DNA of 64,000 nt from Erpobdella octoculata (taxonomy: Eukaryota; Annelida; Clitellata; Hirudinida; Erpobdellidae): NCBI GenBank assembly GCA_963978895.1, contig OZ022247.1, positions 16,252,312 to 16,316,311 on the forward strand, given 5' to 3'. Below are positions 22,108-32,237 of the stretch, in pieces (the first letter of the stretch is position 1; each line of letters opens with the position of its first letter). Below the pieces are notes generated by a model. That model was given only the letters and a program-made list of their open reading frames with translations, was not told where the DNA came from and made no database searches. The position numbers and the translations under genes are program-made.

Positions 22108-22728
22108 ATGGCTTCAGCATCTAGACGGCCACGCAGAGTAGCGTTGATCGGCCACTCCTATATCACTCGACTGAGAGGGTTCATGAACGATAACCGACGC
22201 CTCAACTTAAATTTTCCTCCATTGGACATCCAAGTGGAGACGTTTGGTCGTGGAGGCGCTGGTCTTCGCTTGCTTCCGGATGCTCGCTGGGCCAATAGTT
22301 TTTTGCAGGACGCTCTTTTGTTTCGTCCAGATGTTGTTTACATACATTTGGGCAAGAATGACTTGGACCACCTGTCTGCGGGATCACTTGTGGATCATAC
22401 TGTTAATTATGTTAACAGTATAATCACTTTAGCTCATCCACAAGTGATCATCCTCAGCCAGTTGTTGCCCATGCCAAGTCATTCACGGCATAATATCACG
22501 AGCATCAATGATGCACTGTCTGCGGCTTGTGAAACCATCAATAGATTTCCTGTTGTTCTTGATGGGCAGAACACAACACGGGCTGTGTTTCTGCGGCACA
22601 GGTTTGGAATTTGGGGGAATAATGGTGCATCCTTCTTCTGTGATGGTATTCACATGACTGATTTAGGAATGCACCATTACTTCCACAGTGTGCACAATGC
22701 AGTAGGCAGTGCACTCAGTTCATTGTAG
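22108..22728 (+). CDS. SGNH/GDSL-type hydrolase encoded by element Z
   Basis: Translation from ATG 22,108 gives 206 residues; the upstream in-frame ATG at 22,093 is less likely because TGTGTTACAG just before 22,108 looks like a splice acceptor. Block I is VALIGHSYITRL (Ser17 the presumed nucleophile, G-H-S replacing G-D-S). Block II Gly is in GRGGAGLR. Block III is VVYIHLGKNDL (G-x-N-D). Block V is DGIHMTDLGMHHY (D-x-x-H). All four SGNH residues are thus present. Length matches single-domain SGNH proteins (about 200). Such domains occur in CR1 ORF1 esterases and in Ngaro-type retroelements. The frame has no stop or shift, so it may be functional; substrate unknown. Confidence 0.8.
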   Translation: MASASRRPRRVALIGHSYITRLRGFMNDNRRLNLNFPPLDIQVETFGRGGAGLRLLPDARWANSFLQDALLFRPDVVYIHLGKNDLDHLSAGSLVDHTVNYVNSIITLAHPQVIILSQLLPMPSHSRHNITSINDALSAACETINRFPVVLDGQNTTRAVFLRHRFGIWGNNGASFFCDGIHMTDLGMHHYFHSVHNAVGSALSSL

Positions 22729-22729
22729 T

Positions 22730-23520
22730 GCTTGTGTCGTTTACTGTGTTTTTTTTTATGTTCACACAGTTGCAGTAAAACTGGACTGTGCAATGTTTTA
22801 TGTATTTTTATGTGCATGCATTGCAGTAAAGCTGGATGTATGCACAGGTTAAATTTAAACATAATATTGTTCGTAATGCATTGTAAATATGTCATTCTGT
22901 ATAAATACGAACATGTAAATACGTTGATCCTTTTCCTAATGCGTTTCCACACATTGCATGCATTGTGTGTATATTGAGTATGTGCATGTGTGGATACGTT
23001 TATTGTTAAGCGTGTTTCTTAATGTTAATCCTGTTCAACATGATGTAAATATATCATTTTGTATATATACGAACATGTAAATACGTTGATCCTTTTCCTA
23101 ATGCGTTTCCACGCATTGCAGTAAATCAGATTGTGTGTATATTTAGTATGTGCATGTATGGACATGTTTCTTGGTAATTGCTGTGTTTGTTAAACATAAT
23201 CTTGTTCATAATGTGTTGTAAATATATCATTTTGTATATATATATATGAACAAGTCAACATGTTTTTATCCTAATATGTTTTCATGCATTGCAGCAAAGC
23301 TGGATGTGTGGAAAAGTTTCATGTTGTATGTTCTGTTTGTGAAGCATAATCTTGTTCATAATGTGTTGTAAATATGTCATTTTGTATATATATATATGAA
23401 CATTTTAATGTGGTTATCCTTTTGTTAATGTGTTTCCAGATATTCCAGCAAACCTAGAGGCTTGTGTATATTTAGATGTAAATATGTACATATGCTGGTA
23501 CGTTTCTTGAAACGTATATC
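22730..23520. repeat. Degenerate tandem repeats downstream of the SGNH ORF
   Basis: Four irregular units of about 150-175 bp share TAAATATRTCATTTTGTATATA, GAACATGTAAATACGTTGAT and TTGCAGTAAAGCTGGATGTG. The CAGTTGCAGTAAAACTGGACT motif at about 22,767 is a variant of the upstream CAGTTGCGGT repeats. No coding content. Confidence 0.75.
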
Positions 23521-23590
23521 TTGCTTGTATATTGATTGTATTTAGGTTGGGGAGTACGAGTCAGCCTTCACGTGGCACTCCCTGTGATTA

Positions 23591-23624
23591 ACCAGGTTGC
23601 ACACAAAAAAGTGTGCAACCTGGT
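23591..23624. repeat. Perfect 14-bp hairpin
   Basis: ACCAGGTTGCACAC, six A, then GTGTGCAACCTGGT. It lies in the block (GAGTCAGCCTTCACGTGGCA ... CCAATGACTCAAATT) that is also found inverted at 40,100-40,190, where the hairpin has decayed. Perhaps a structural signal at the end of the SGNH-carrying unit. Confidence 0.85.
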
Positions 23625-23876
23625 GAAACCAATGACTCAAATTTATTCACAATATGCTGCTAATGTTTACAATGATAGTGTTTTGCAATTTCAGAAAACA
23701 GACTGAATCAAGCACTTAAAAGGCGCCTCAACGACAAAGCGTGTCTGATCGGGAAGCAAATTTAACGTGAGGATTTATTTACAGTGGTCTAACTGAAATT
23801 CTTATTCATTATTTTAAAGAAATTGTACTACTGGACCTACCATACAAACTTTATATAACCAAGTTCTTCTGCACAT

Positions 23877-25018
23877 GAGGATATTGCTAAGCATTGTCTC
23901 AATGTCAAAACTGTTTGCTTGTGTGTTATAATAAACAGCAAACAATTTGACTATGATATGATGTGCATTATTTATCTACAAAATCCTCATAATCTACACT
24001 TCCCAGTTTACTTCAGCCAGCACGACAAAAGTTGTTAACAGTGACTCTGAATTGAATTAAAATTGGACAATGTTTAAAGTGGTGTTAGTCAGTGTTGTTA
24101 TACCTGTCTCTGAATTGAATTAAAATTTGACAATGTTTAAAGTGGTGTTAGTCAGTGTTTAGTGTTTAGAAGGTCTCTTCGGAAGCACTGAAGTGTCACA
24201 GCCAATGTAACAGCAGCTGGCAAACCATTCTCAGTCTGGCAACCTCGAACCTTCCGTCTACAGCACTCTTGAGATGTGTGGTGGGCACAAAAAGTAAAGC
24301 TGTGGATGAAGATCTGAGTCTTCTGTGTGACTGAATTTTGCTTAATGGATTGATTTTTAAAGCTAGATAACAGTTATTATTATAATTACCTATTAAGTTG
24401 CAATTTATCTTTTGTTTTAGAAATAAAAATGTATGCTGTTCTAACAACAATTGTGTTCAATAAATTTCTTGTCTTTAAGATACTTGAGCATGGTCTTCCT
24501 TGAAAAAGTGAAGAGATTTCCATAACCGCCACCCCTTCAGCTATTGTCAAAAAGCTTTGGTTTTCAGGTTGTATTGCTTATTAAGTTCTGGCAAATGTCG
24601 AAGACATAGACTAGTTGAGCGTACATAATTGTTTGACAGGGGTTCAAAATTCTTAGGGAAGCTCCATAAGCAAACGGAAAATAAAAGTTTTGTTAAAAAA
24701 ATATAGAAATGAATAATTGAACTGTTTTATGAGCATTTGAGCATAAGAAGAGTCGAAGAGTACATTTCGTGGAGAAAATTTTTAAATTAAGCGTCACTTT
24801 TTACGCAGAATAATAAAAAGCTGGCTTCTGATTGGTTGGTGTTAATAAACAGATTCGCGAGTTTTGAGCAACTTCTTTTGCTAATAACTTTTTTTAGGGA
24901 CCGATCTGTGTCTGGTATCTCTTTCCAGCTCTTAGTTATAATAAATACTATAGTTTAATGTACTTTTTGGCTTGTCTATTAAAATTTCCGTATCAAAAGC
25001 TAAATCTACCAGACTATA
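23877..25018. repeat. Inverted repeat partner A' (piece of element E inside Z)
   Basis: Reverse complement of 15,365-16,415, including the identical 84-codon frame (24,196-24,450, minus strand) and ending at the E terminus CTACCAG (25,018). A short internal duplication near 24,040-24,150 (GAATTGAATTAAAATT) is not in the partner copy. Z therefore carries an E end, and Z itself sits in E. Confidence 0.85.
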
Positions 25019-25387
25019 TGTACATTTACGAGTGTTTGCAGTTTAATAAAAAATTTTTAAAAATATTGAAAGTTAGTTCGAAAGCTCAGATATAATAAAT
25101 CATTTCTGTTTAAGTAAGCGCTATAGAATGCTCTGTGTATGCCATCCGCCGTGCGCCTCAGGCTATCTATTGTTTACGTTTAGAACCAACTCGATTTCTT
25201 CGGAATTTCTGTGGGTGTATTGAATTTGAGTGCATATTATAACTTAATAGACCTGTATCTTTTATTACCGATGTTTTTTTTTTTTTTAAAGTTAATTTTG
25301 TTTCCGAGTCTGCTAGCTTCACCCATACATTCACTCTACGTAATCCCATACTAATCGAGTCTGCCAGCTTAACTCCAGTAAAGGAAC

Positions 25388-26880
25388 ACCCATCAAATTT
25401 TACCAATACAGATTCACCCACAGTATCGGCATTTAAACTATTTACTGAAATACTATCGTTTTCTGAAACTCCACTAAAAATGTTTCTCATTCTATTGTCA
25501 GTCAGATCGAAAGGATCATGTATAACAAACCAATCTAAAATTTTATTGAGATCTACAAAGTCTCTATCCTTTCTTGATTTGCTTAAATCTACATGCTGCT
25601 TCATTTCACAAACATAATGATTTTCATTCAATAAATGGTTTAGAGAAGTGAACATACTACAACACTCAGGCAAGCTATTTAACCACAGCGAACGAACACT
25701 CTCAGTAAATCCCCTACCATGGGTAAGACCACCCCTACTTTTCAAAGACTTCATCATGACCTGCTCGATTACCAAATCTGTAGAAAGTGCACCCCAAAAT
25801 CTATCCGTTCTTCGTATACTGTGAAAACAACCATTTTGAAATTTATCGTTCAACCAAGGATGAGATTGAGGTAAATCGATCATCAGCTGTAAATATAAAC
25901 GACTACATTTTGCATAACGTGAGTGACCAGTAGCTGCAAAGAGAATAACCATTTCTGAGACTGCTTTTAAATGCAAACTCCAATTGCCAGTTCGCTCTGC
26001 CTTAATAAATATTTTCAAAATTCTTACAAATTTCATATATTTTAGCCAAAGACCAGCCGTTCTCGAGTGAGCTAGAATAGATTTTATTTCCTCTAGATAA
26101 TTATTTATTTGTGAAACACTTGAATTCAAATTAAGACTATTCAAGTCCAATCCATTCAATACAATGGCTTCATAAACTTTTTTTAGATTTTCAAGATCTA
26201 CTTCAGCAGAAGAATAACTTGGTAAAATTTTCTTGCCCAAAAGAATTTTAAAAAGTGATACATGAAGAGCAGAATCTACCAAAAGATGAGCACGTACAGC
26301 TTTAGCTATCGCTTTTCCAGACATAATATGAGTTACTACATTTGGACCATAACAGCATTTCATGCATTCATCTAAGCCTGACCCATTCATTAAAACTCCA
26401 AGACTACCTAAAAAACTCATAAGCATATGAAATCCTCCCAATCTGCATACTACATTTTCCAATTTTTCATCAATGACTATTTGCTGAGCTTTTATCCATA
26501 AAGGCTGGTCAAAAGAAACACAGGCAGTAGGAATATTAAGAGTGGATGCTTGATCTTGAATGAATTTCAGTGTTGAATAGATACAACTGAAATCATTTGG
26601 ATTTAGGTCAATAATAGGGAGATGATTAAAAACTCCTGGTTTTGGATGCTCACCAACATGAATACTTTGCATAAATCCAGACCAGTTAGGTCTGGGAAGT
26701 TCATTAGAATGAAAAAAAAACTGAGATGCCAAAGAAGGTCTTCATTAAAATCAAATGAATCTAAATTAACTCTTTTGACCTTCATCCAGGGTTGAAATAT
26801 AGTTTTACTTAATGAATTTTCAACAGGTGGACAATATTTAATAATTGGAATTTTAAACGTAGAGGAATATGCTTTCTAGC
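25388..26880 (-). pseudogene. Element E protein, middle part
   Basis: Frame from about 26,870 to the Z junction. It begins K-I-P-I-I-K-Y-C-P-P, passes FNEDLLWHLSFFF and PRPNWSGFMQ, then CVSFDQPLWIKAQQIV, LGGFHMLMSFLGSLG, YGPNVVTHIMSGKAIAKAVR and ends LVKFDGCSF. These blocks recur in large uncharacterised invertebrate proteins that I associate with Academ-like elements. There is one frameshift near 26,710-26,740 (two overlapping frames around a T9 run). The open frame continues past 25,388 into Z's inverted repeat to a stop at 25,167, but that last part is element Z, not E. Probably encodes the transposase core; no catalytic residue can be assigned by me. Confidence 0.7.
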
Positions 26881-27489
26881 GATTCGTAACGTTAAAGTCG
26901 AAGTTATTTATAACACAATATTTCTCGAATTTTATTTTAACTTTATTATTCTTCCTTGAATATAATCCTTTTCTTGACTCTAAACTGACTTATCTCACTT
27001 TGCAGAAGTTAACCCGGTTCTGACAAATCTTTTGATAATTCCAATTTCTCTACTCTACAACCTTACTTTTTTCTATTGAGGACCACAAAAAGGAAAAGGA
27101 CCAATACCAATTATATATATATACATATATATATATATACATATACATACATCCATCCATGTATATATACACTCAAACACACATATACATATATATACAT
27201 TAATGATACAAAAATTATACGCACACACAATGTCACAGGAGCACAAATATACATATATACATACATATACATATATATATACATATATATACACACATAT
27301 ACACACATATACACACAGATACATTCATACATAAATGACTATTGTTTCAACACAACCAAAATATGCACACATAATAAAATAAAATAAACAAATACTATGA
27401 AAATACGTAAGATGAATCATCTTCATCTTACAGTTAATATTACAAATGTCTTGTATGTCAGATTTGCATATGCGTTTGATGGGTGTTTT
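26881..27489. other. Simple-sequence spacer between E and the gypsy LTR
   Basis: Contains (TATACA)n/(CATA)n runs (27,111-27,330) and AT-rich sequence. It does not continue the E protein, so it is either another insertion or a rearranged gypsy flank. An AGATGAATCATCTTCATCTT inverted repeat lies at about 27,410-27,430. The open frames here are simple-repeat artefacts. Confidence 0.5.
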
Positions 27490-27649
27490 TGAGAAAACTT
27501 TATTCTTTCTAAACACAATATAAATAACAAGAAACATGTAATATTAATACCGCGCAACTAGCAAAACACTAAACAGAACTTTCTCGCAACAACTCGGTAG
27601 CTAGCTTGGAAGGCGCACCTGACTACACCTGGAGTGTCTCGTCACAACA
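27490..27649 (-). repeat. gypsy 3' LTR
   Basis: 160 bp. On the minus strand it starts TGTTGTGACGAGACACTCC and ends TTTTCTCA, with AATAAAG as polyadenylation-type signal near the end. One internal difference (A for C in GCAACTAGC) and one terminal difference from the 5' LTR. Confidence 0.92.
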
Positions 27650-27731
27650 CCTTCCCACAAGCTTTTGAGTCTTTTCAAAAGCGAAAACTAAATGTAAAAA
27701 TGTCTTCTAACGAAAGAAAAAAAAAATCGTG

Positions 27732-30700
27732 TCAAAATCTTAAATTCTTCAACCGCAGGCGCTCCGAACGTCGTGGTCCGGTTTCAACTGAAGTATTCGT
27801 TTGCGTTGCTGATCTTGTCAGATCCGTCGGTAGAATTTCTCCTGGTACGGCTGTCGCACTGGATGGAGAACTCATTGGCAAACTGGTCGCTTGATTTCCT
27901 GTTGACACGGTTGCCGGACTTTTCGTCGTGATTGGACTCTTCGTTGACGTGGTCGCTGGACTCCTCGTTGACGTGGTCGCTGGACTCTTCGTTGATGTGG
28001 TCGCTGGACTCTTCGTTGACGTTGTCGCTGGACTCCTCGTTGACGTGGTGTCAAATGCGTCGTCTCCAAGACTCGATGATGTGGAGTAACGTGTAACATA
28101 ACGTGGGCGGAGTTGTTCCACATGGCGTTTCCAAATCGACCCATTTGAGCACAATCGTACTTGGATGTTTCGTGCTCCCAATATTTTGTTGACGATTGCA
28201 GGAATCCATCTTGGTTGTTTACCCTGTCTGGGACCACAGTGTAGAGCGTAACAAAAATCTCCAATTTTGTACTTGTGTTGTATTTGGAAAGATTCTTTGT
28301 TTGTTCTTTGACTTCGTTTATCCTGCATCTCTCGAACAAGGCAAGGAGGACATGGCAAAAGAGAATCTAATTTGCTTCTGATTTGTCGTCCATTCAAGAG
28401 TTCACTTGGGGAAAATCCAGATTCCAAGGGCGTTCTCCGATATTGCAAAAGAAAATCTTGCAAAGCTCTTCGGAGAGGATGTGCAGACTTCGTGAGTGAT
28501 TTTTTAAAAGTTTGTATCAATCGCTCAGCTGCCCCGTTGGTTGCAGGATGATAAGGAGCTCCAGAAAGATGAATGATGCCTCTTTCTTTGCACCAATTCT
28601 GAAATTCTTCAGAAGTAAAGGTTGGAGCATTATCAGTCACCAAAGTGTGTGGGAAACCAAAATGTGCGAAATCTTCATCCAAAAACTGAGTTGTTTTTGC
28701 TGTTATGGAACTTGTCGGATGTATACACGGGTATTTCGAATAGGCATCTACTATAACCAGCCAATTGGTTCCAAAAAAATTTATGGCGTGATCCAGATGC
28801 ACTCTGTCCCAAGGCTTTTCAGGAATCATCCACGGGTGATTCATCATCTTTGGTGGCTTGTTTTGCTGTTCAGCACAAGAACTACATGAACGACTTAAAT
28901 TTTCAATATCGTTGTCAATTCGAGGCCAATAAACTATAGTTCTTGCTAAACGCTTCATTCTTTGCATTCCGAAATGTCCTGTATGTAATAATTCTAAAAT
29001 CTTGCCGCGTAATTTCTTTGGTATCACGATTCTTGCTCCAAAGAGTAGACAACCACTTTCTGTTGAAAGAGAATCAGAAAGTTTCTCATACAGTTTTAAT
29101 TCCGGTTGCATGATTCTGTGAGGCCAGCCGTCTCTCACAAATCGTATCACTGTAGAGATAACAGGATCTTTACTTGACTCTTTTGATAACAGTCTGGAAT
29201 CGGACATTTGTTGGCTGATTGTGTTAATAACGCAAACTGTTGAAACATCTGCATCTTCTTCTGTCGAGTCAAATTCTTCGTCTTCGCACGCTGGTAGGCG
29301 ACTGAGAGCGTCTGCATTTCCGTGTTCTCCGGTTTTTCGATATTCAATTGAGTAGTTGTACTGGCTCAATGTCAGGGCCCATCTTGCTAGACGATTTGCT
29401 GCCAGGACCGGAGTTCTTTTTGACGGACCAAACAATGCGAGGAGTGGTTTATGATCTGTCACCAGGATGAATCTACGCCCGTACAAGAATTGATGAAATT
29501 TCTGCAGACCAAAAATGATAGAAAGTGCTTCTTTTTGAATCTGGCTGTAGCGTCGTTGTGTGTCTGTCAATGTTTTAGACACGTTGTAAAGAGGACGTTC
29601 AGAACCATCGTCATATCTGTGGAACAGCACTGCTCCAATTCCTACTTCCGACGCATTGCATGACATTCCTAAGGGAGCCGTAGGATCGAAATGAGCTAGA
29701 CTAACTTCATTCGTAAGAATATCTTTAAGATGTTGGAACACTGCATTTTCCTTGACGCCCCATTGCCATGGTGTGTTTTTCTTTGTGAGACGAGTTAACG
29801 GTTCGGTTAAAGTCGAAAGGTTCTTGATGAACTTTCCGTAGAACTGTACCGATCCCAGAAACGATCGCAGAGAAGAAACGTTTGTTGGCGGTGGCATCTT
29901 CGTCACTGCATCTACATGTTTTCCTTTTTCTATGCCGTTTCTGGTGAGTCGATGTCCCAAGTATTCCACTGACGGTTGAGCAAAAACGCATTTCCTTTGA
30001 TTGCACTTTAAACCTCTTTCTTGTAAACGTTGAAGAAGATTCCGTAGGTTTCTCAGATGCTCGTCAGCTGTGGTTCCACTCACTAGAATGTCATCTAAGT
30101 ACACCGCTACTCCTGGTAGATCACACGTTAATTTGTCCATTATTTCTTGAAAATAACCTGGAGCTGAAGTGATGCCAAAAGGTAGACGTGTTTGTAGAAG
30201 TACACCTTTGTGCGTGCTCAACGCTAGTCTTCTTTGACTTTCTGGTGCCAGTTTAATCTGGAGGTATGCATCTGCGAGATCGATCTTACTGAAGCAAAAA
30301 CTTCCTCCTAATTTTCTCATCAGATCTTCTGGAAGTGGCATTGGGTAACGATGTGTTTCAAGTTGAGAGTTGATCGTTACCGAGTAGTCTCCACAGATTC
30401 TTAGTCCTGCCTTTTTCTGATTCGGTTGAATCCGTTTTCTGACTGGAACTACCGGGGTTCCATAATGATTGAACTGAGCTGGAATCCATATACCTTTTCT
30501 AATTCCTGCATCATAGACACTGTTCAATTCTTCCAGGATAGCAAACGGTACTGTCCGGGGCTTGCAGAAAATCGGTTCCGAATCTGGTTTGAACTTTATT
30601 TCTAGTTCGACATCTTTAAGACATCCCAGTTGTGGATCGAACAATTCGCTGTATTCAGAGCACAAAAGTTGACATTCATTTTGAAGGTGGTTTTCTGTTG

Positions 30701-32051
30701 TTTCCGTTATAAGTTGAACGGAACTGAAGTTCTTTGACAGCAATGCGGTGACGTCAATCTTCATATCACGTATCGCCTCAAATCCCAGTAGGTTGAGATC
30801 ATGTGTTTTTGTGACATTGAACCACACTCTTCTTTGGATGTCTGAGTTTTTCAATTTTACTTCTGTTTCAAATGTGCCCATTGTTGGGATGTCATCTCCC
30901 GTTGCTGAACAATATCTTTTATCATTCAGCTGCAACTTCGGTTTCCCCAGTTTGATCCATGCAGCTCGTGAACAAAAGTTGTCTCTGGAACCACTATCAA
31001 TGAGAAAACTGAAGGGTTGACTGTTGAGAGTCAACTGTTGCAACAAAGGATTTCGTCCTTTCATGGTGAACACGTGTTCTTTCACGAATTCATCTTTTGC
31101 AAATACACACTGAACTTGTCTTTTCTTTTTTAGACAAACAGCTTGCAGATGTCCTTTCTTTTGACAGAAATTGCATATGTAGTTTGCAAAACGACATTCT
31201 TTAAAAGTGTGGTTGTTCTTACCGCAACGTCGACACTTTTCTTTAGGAACATTTGACGTTTTATCAGTTGCGTGCTGCTGATGATATTCCGTATGTTTCT
31301 TCTGCTTTCTTCGATCTACTTTGAATACCTGAGACGTTCTCTCAGGTGATGGGGCTTTTTCGCAAACGGTTTCTTTTGCAACTTGAGCTGCATCTTCGGT
31401 TTCGCATGCTATCTCTATTGCTCTTGCAAAAGATAACTCATCGTCATTTATGCGGAACAGAGCTCGGAGGACTGCTTCATTGTTGACGGAACAGATAAAT
31501 CTGGTCCTCATTGCTTCGTCTTGTGGATTCTCGATAGAAGCGAAATCACAAGTTGTCGCTGCTTGACGAATTCTTGCCGCCAACTGGTTGATGGTTTCAC
31601 CTGGTTCTCGTTTCATTCCGGTCCAGAATTTGTACCTTTCTCGGACGACAAACTTTGATGGGTTAAATTGATTTCCCATAAACATTTCGATTTCTTCTAT
31701 TGTTAAGTCATTCGCTTTCTTTGGCGGTGTTTGCTGACTTGCTAACGTATCAAGAAACTTGTATGTCGATGAGGTTTGATTAGTCAAGAAAACCTGAGGT
31801 ATTTTTCGACCAGGAACCGAATGAGCACCAGTGAAAGTTTCAAACCTTGCCCAGTAATCTTTCCATAATTCTTTCAAAGGGTCGAAAACTTCAAAACTGG
31901 GAATATTTGTTGCCGATGGTTGTAAACTCAAAATCAACCTCTCCATTTGTTTTATGTGTTCAGCTCGTTCTTTTTCGCGAAGTCTTTCTTGTTCTGAGCG
32001 ATATCTCTCTTGCTCAGCGAACAATTTAATTAATTTATCAACTTCAGACAT
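27732..32051 (-). CDS. gypsy gag-pol polyprotein, 1439 aa
   Basis: One frame, ATG directly after the primer-binding-site-like sequence. Residues 1-45 form a charged coiled-coil-like stretch. Gag has two CCHC knuckles at about 275-310 (CRRCGKNNHTFKEC and CNFCQKKGHLQAVC). Protease: FLIDSGSRDNF (about 350). Reverse transcriptase: LPFGITSAPGYFQ and VYLDDILVSG (about 650, catalytic D-D). RNase H: LVTDHKPLLALFG. Integrase: HTGH...CSSC zinc motif (about 1025-1065), then D in VHLDHA (about 1086), D in LVTDNAPTF and E in GAAERLIQTFK, the D,D-35-E triad. The C-terminus has about six TTSTKSPA-type 8-residue repeats and a basic end. Everything needed for retrotransposition appears intact, with gag and pol fused and no frameshift. 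Two knuckles and the primer site suggest a Mag/SURL-like lineage (uncertain). Confidence 0.93.
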   Translation of the reverse strand: MSEVDKLIKLFAEQERYRSEQERLREKERAEHIKQMERLILSLQPSATNIPSFEVFDPLKELWKDYWARFETFTGAHSVPGRKIPQVFLTNQTSSTYKFLDTLASQQTPPKKANDLTIEEIEMFMGNQFNPSKFVVRERYKFWTGMKREPGETINQLAARIRQAATTCDFASIENPQDEAMRTRFICSVNNEAVLRALFRINDDELSFARAIEIACETEDAAQVAKETVCEKAPSPERTSQVFKVDRRKQKKHTEYHQQHATDKTSNVPKEKCRRCGKNNHTFKECRFANYICNFCQKKGHLQAVCLKKKRQVQCVFAKDEFVKEHVFTMKGRNPLLQQLTLNSQPFSFLIDSGSRDNFCSRAAWIKLGKPKLQLNDKRYCSATGDDIPTMGTFETEVKLKNSDIQRRVWFNVTKTHDLNLLGFEAIRDMKIDVTALLSKNFSSVQLITETTENHLQNECQLLCSEYSELFDPQLGCLKDVELEIKFKPDSEPIFCKPRTVPFAILEELNSVYDAGIRKGIWIPAQFNHYGTPVVPVRKRIQPNQKKAGLRICGDYSVTINSQLETHRYPMPLPEDLMRKLGGSFCFSKIDLADAYLQIKLAPESQRRLALSTHKGVLLQTRLPFGITSAPGYFQEIMDKLTCDLPGVAVYLDDILVSGTTADEHLRNLRNLLQRLQERGLKCNQRKCVFAQPSVEYLGHRLTRNGIEKGKHVDAVTKMPPPTNVSSLRSFLGSVQFYGKFIKNLSTLTEPLTRLTKKNTPWQWGVKENAVFQHLKDILTNEVSLAHFDPTAPLGMSCNASEVGIGAVLFHRYDDGSERPLYNVSKTLTDTQRRYSQIQKEALSIIFGLQKFHQFLYGRRFILVTDHKPLLALFGPSKRTPVLAANRLARWALTLSQYNYSIEYRKTGEHGNADALSRLPACEDEEFDSTEEDADVSTVCVINTISQQMSDSRLLSKESSKDPVISTVIRFVRDGWPHRIMQPELKLYEKLSDSLSTESGCLLFGARIVIPKKLRGKILELLHTGHFGMQRMKRLARTIVYWPRIDNDIENLSRSCSSCAEQQNKPPKMMNHPWMIPEKPWDRVHLDHAINFFGTNWLVIVDAYSKYPCIHPTSSITAKTTQFLDEDFAHFGFPHTLVTDNAPTFTSEEFQNWCKERGIIHLSGAPYHPATNGAAERLIQTFKKSLTKSAHPLRRALQDFLLQYRRTPLESGFSPSELLNGRQIRSKLDSLLPCPPCLVREMQDKRSQRTNKESFQIQHKYKIGDFCYALHCGPRQGKQPRWIPAIVNKILGARNIQVRLCSNGSIWKRHVEQLRPRYVTRYSTSSSLGDDAFDTTSTRSPATTSTKSPATTSTKSPATTSTRSPATTSTKSPITTKSPATVSTGNQATSLPMSSPSSATAVPGEILPTDLTRSATQTNTSVETGPRRSERLRLKNLRF
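27905..28062. repeat. 24-bp coding minisatellite in gypsy pol
   Basis: Tandem CGTTGACGTGGTCGCTGGACT-like units encode the Thr/Ser/Pro-rich 8-residue repeats at the polyprotein C-terminus. Length polymorphism here would be neutral in frame. Confidence 0.8.
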
Positions 32052-32077
32052 GTCGACTGCGCCAATTGTTGTGTCTT

Positions 32078-32237
32078 TCAGAAAACTTTATTCTTTCTAA
32101 ACACAATATAAATAACAAGAAACATGTAATATTAATACCGCGCAACTCGCAAAACACTAAACAGAACTTTCTCGCAACAACTCGGTAGCTAGCTTGGAAG
32201 GCGCACCTGACTACACCTGGAGTGTCTCGTCACAACA
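32078..32237 (-). repeat. gypsy 5' LTR
   Basis: 160 bp, 158 identical to the 3' LTR by eye. Inner end reads TTTTCTGA instead of TTTTCTCA. Confidence 0.92.

Larger units (their letters stand above)
18322..25379. mobile_element. Element Z: 7,058-bp transposon with 255-bp inverted repeats, satellite, PHD and SGNH ORFs
   Basis: Ends ACTGGAGTTAAGCTGGCAGA (left) and its complement (right) begin inverted repeats of about 255 bp (18,322 to about 18,585; about 25,110 to 25,379). AAAGGAAC lies just outside both (18,314-18,321; 25,380-25,387). Reading the following A as part of the duplication gives 9 bp (AAAGGAACA). The host frame of element E resumes exactly across it: F-D-G-C-S-F on one side and C-S-F-A-S-I on the other, sharing the duplicated codons. 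Long TIRs with an 8-9-bp duplication and carried coding pieces suggest a Mutator-like, Pack-MULE-style element, but no transposase is present. Confidence 0.85.
27490..32237 (-). mobile_element. Ty3/gypsy LTR retrotransposon, apparently full-length, 4.75 kb
   Basis: The LTRs (27,490-27,649 and 32,078-32,237; 160 bp each, TGTTGTGACG...TTTTCTCA on the minus strand) differ at two positions I can see. A primer-binding-site-like TTGGCGCAGTCGAC sits 10 bp inside the 5' LTR and overlaps the gag start. A purine tract GTGGGAAGG lies just before the 3' LTR. One uninterrupted gag-pol frame fills the body. Expected 4-6-bp duplications are missing (GTTTT left, CAAAG right), so one flank was altered or the element recombined. 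Confidence 0.93.

Noticed and set aside
22202..22952. Minus-strand frames overlapping the SGNH gene
   Set aside because: Antisense shadows; only the plus frame has the four SGNH blocks.
25167..25387. C-terminal 70 residues of the 521-codon minus-strand frame as part of the E protein
   Set aside because: They read into the inverted repeat of element Z; the genuine continuation of E is at 18,321.
27073..27387. Tyr/Ile/His-rich frames
   Set aside because: Translations of TATACA/CATA microsatellites.
28196..30006. Several plus- and minus-strand frames inside the gypsy element
   Set aside because: Shadows of the gag-pol frame.
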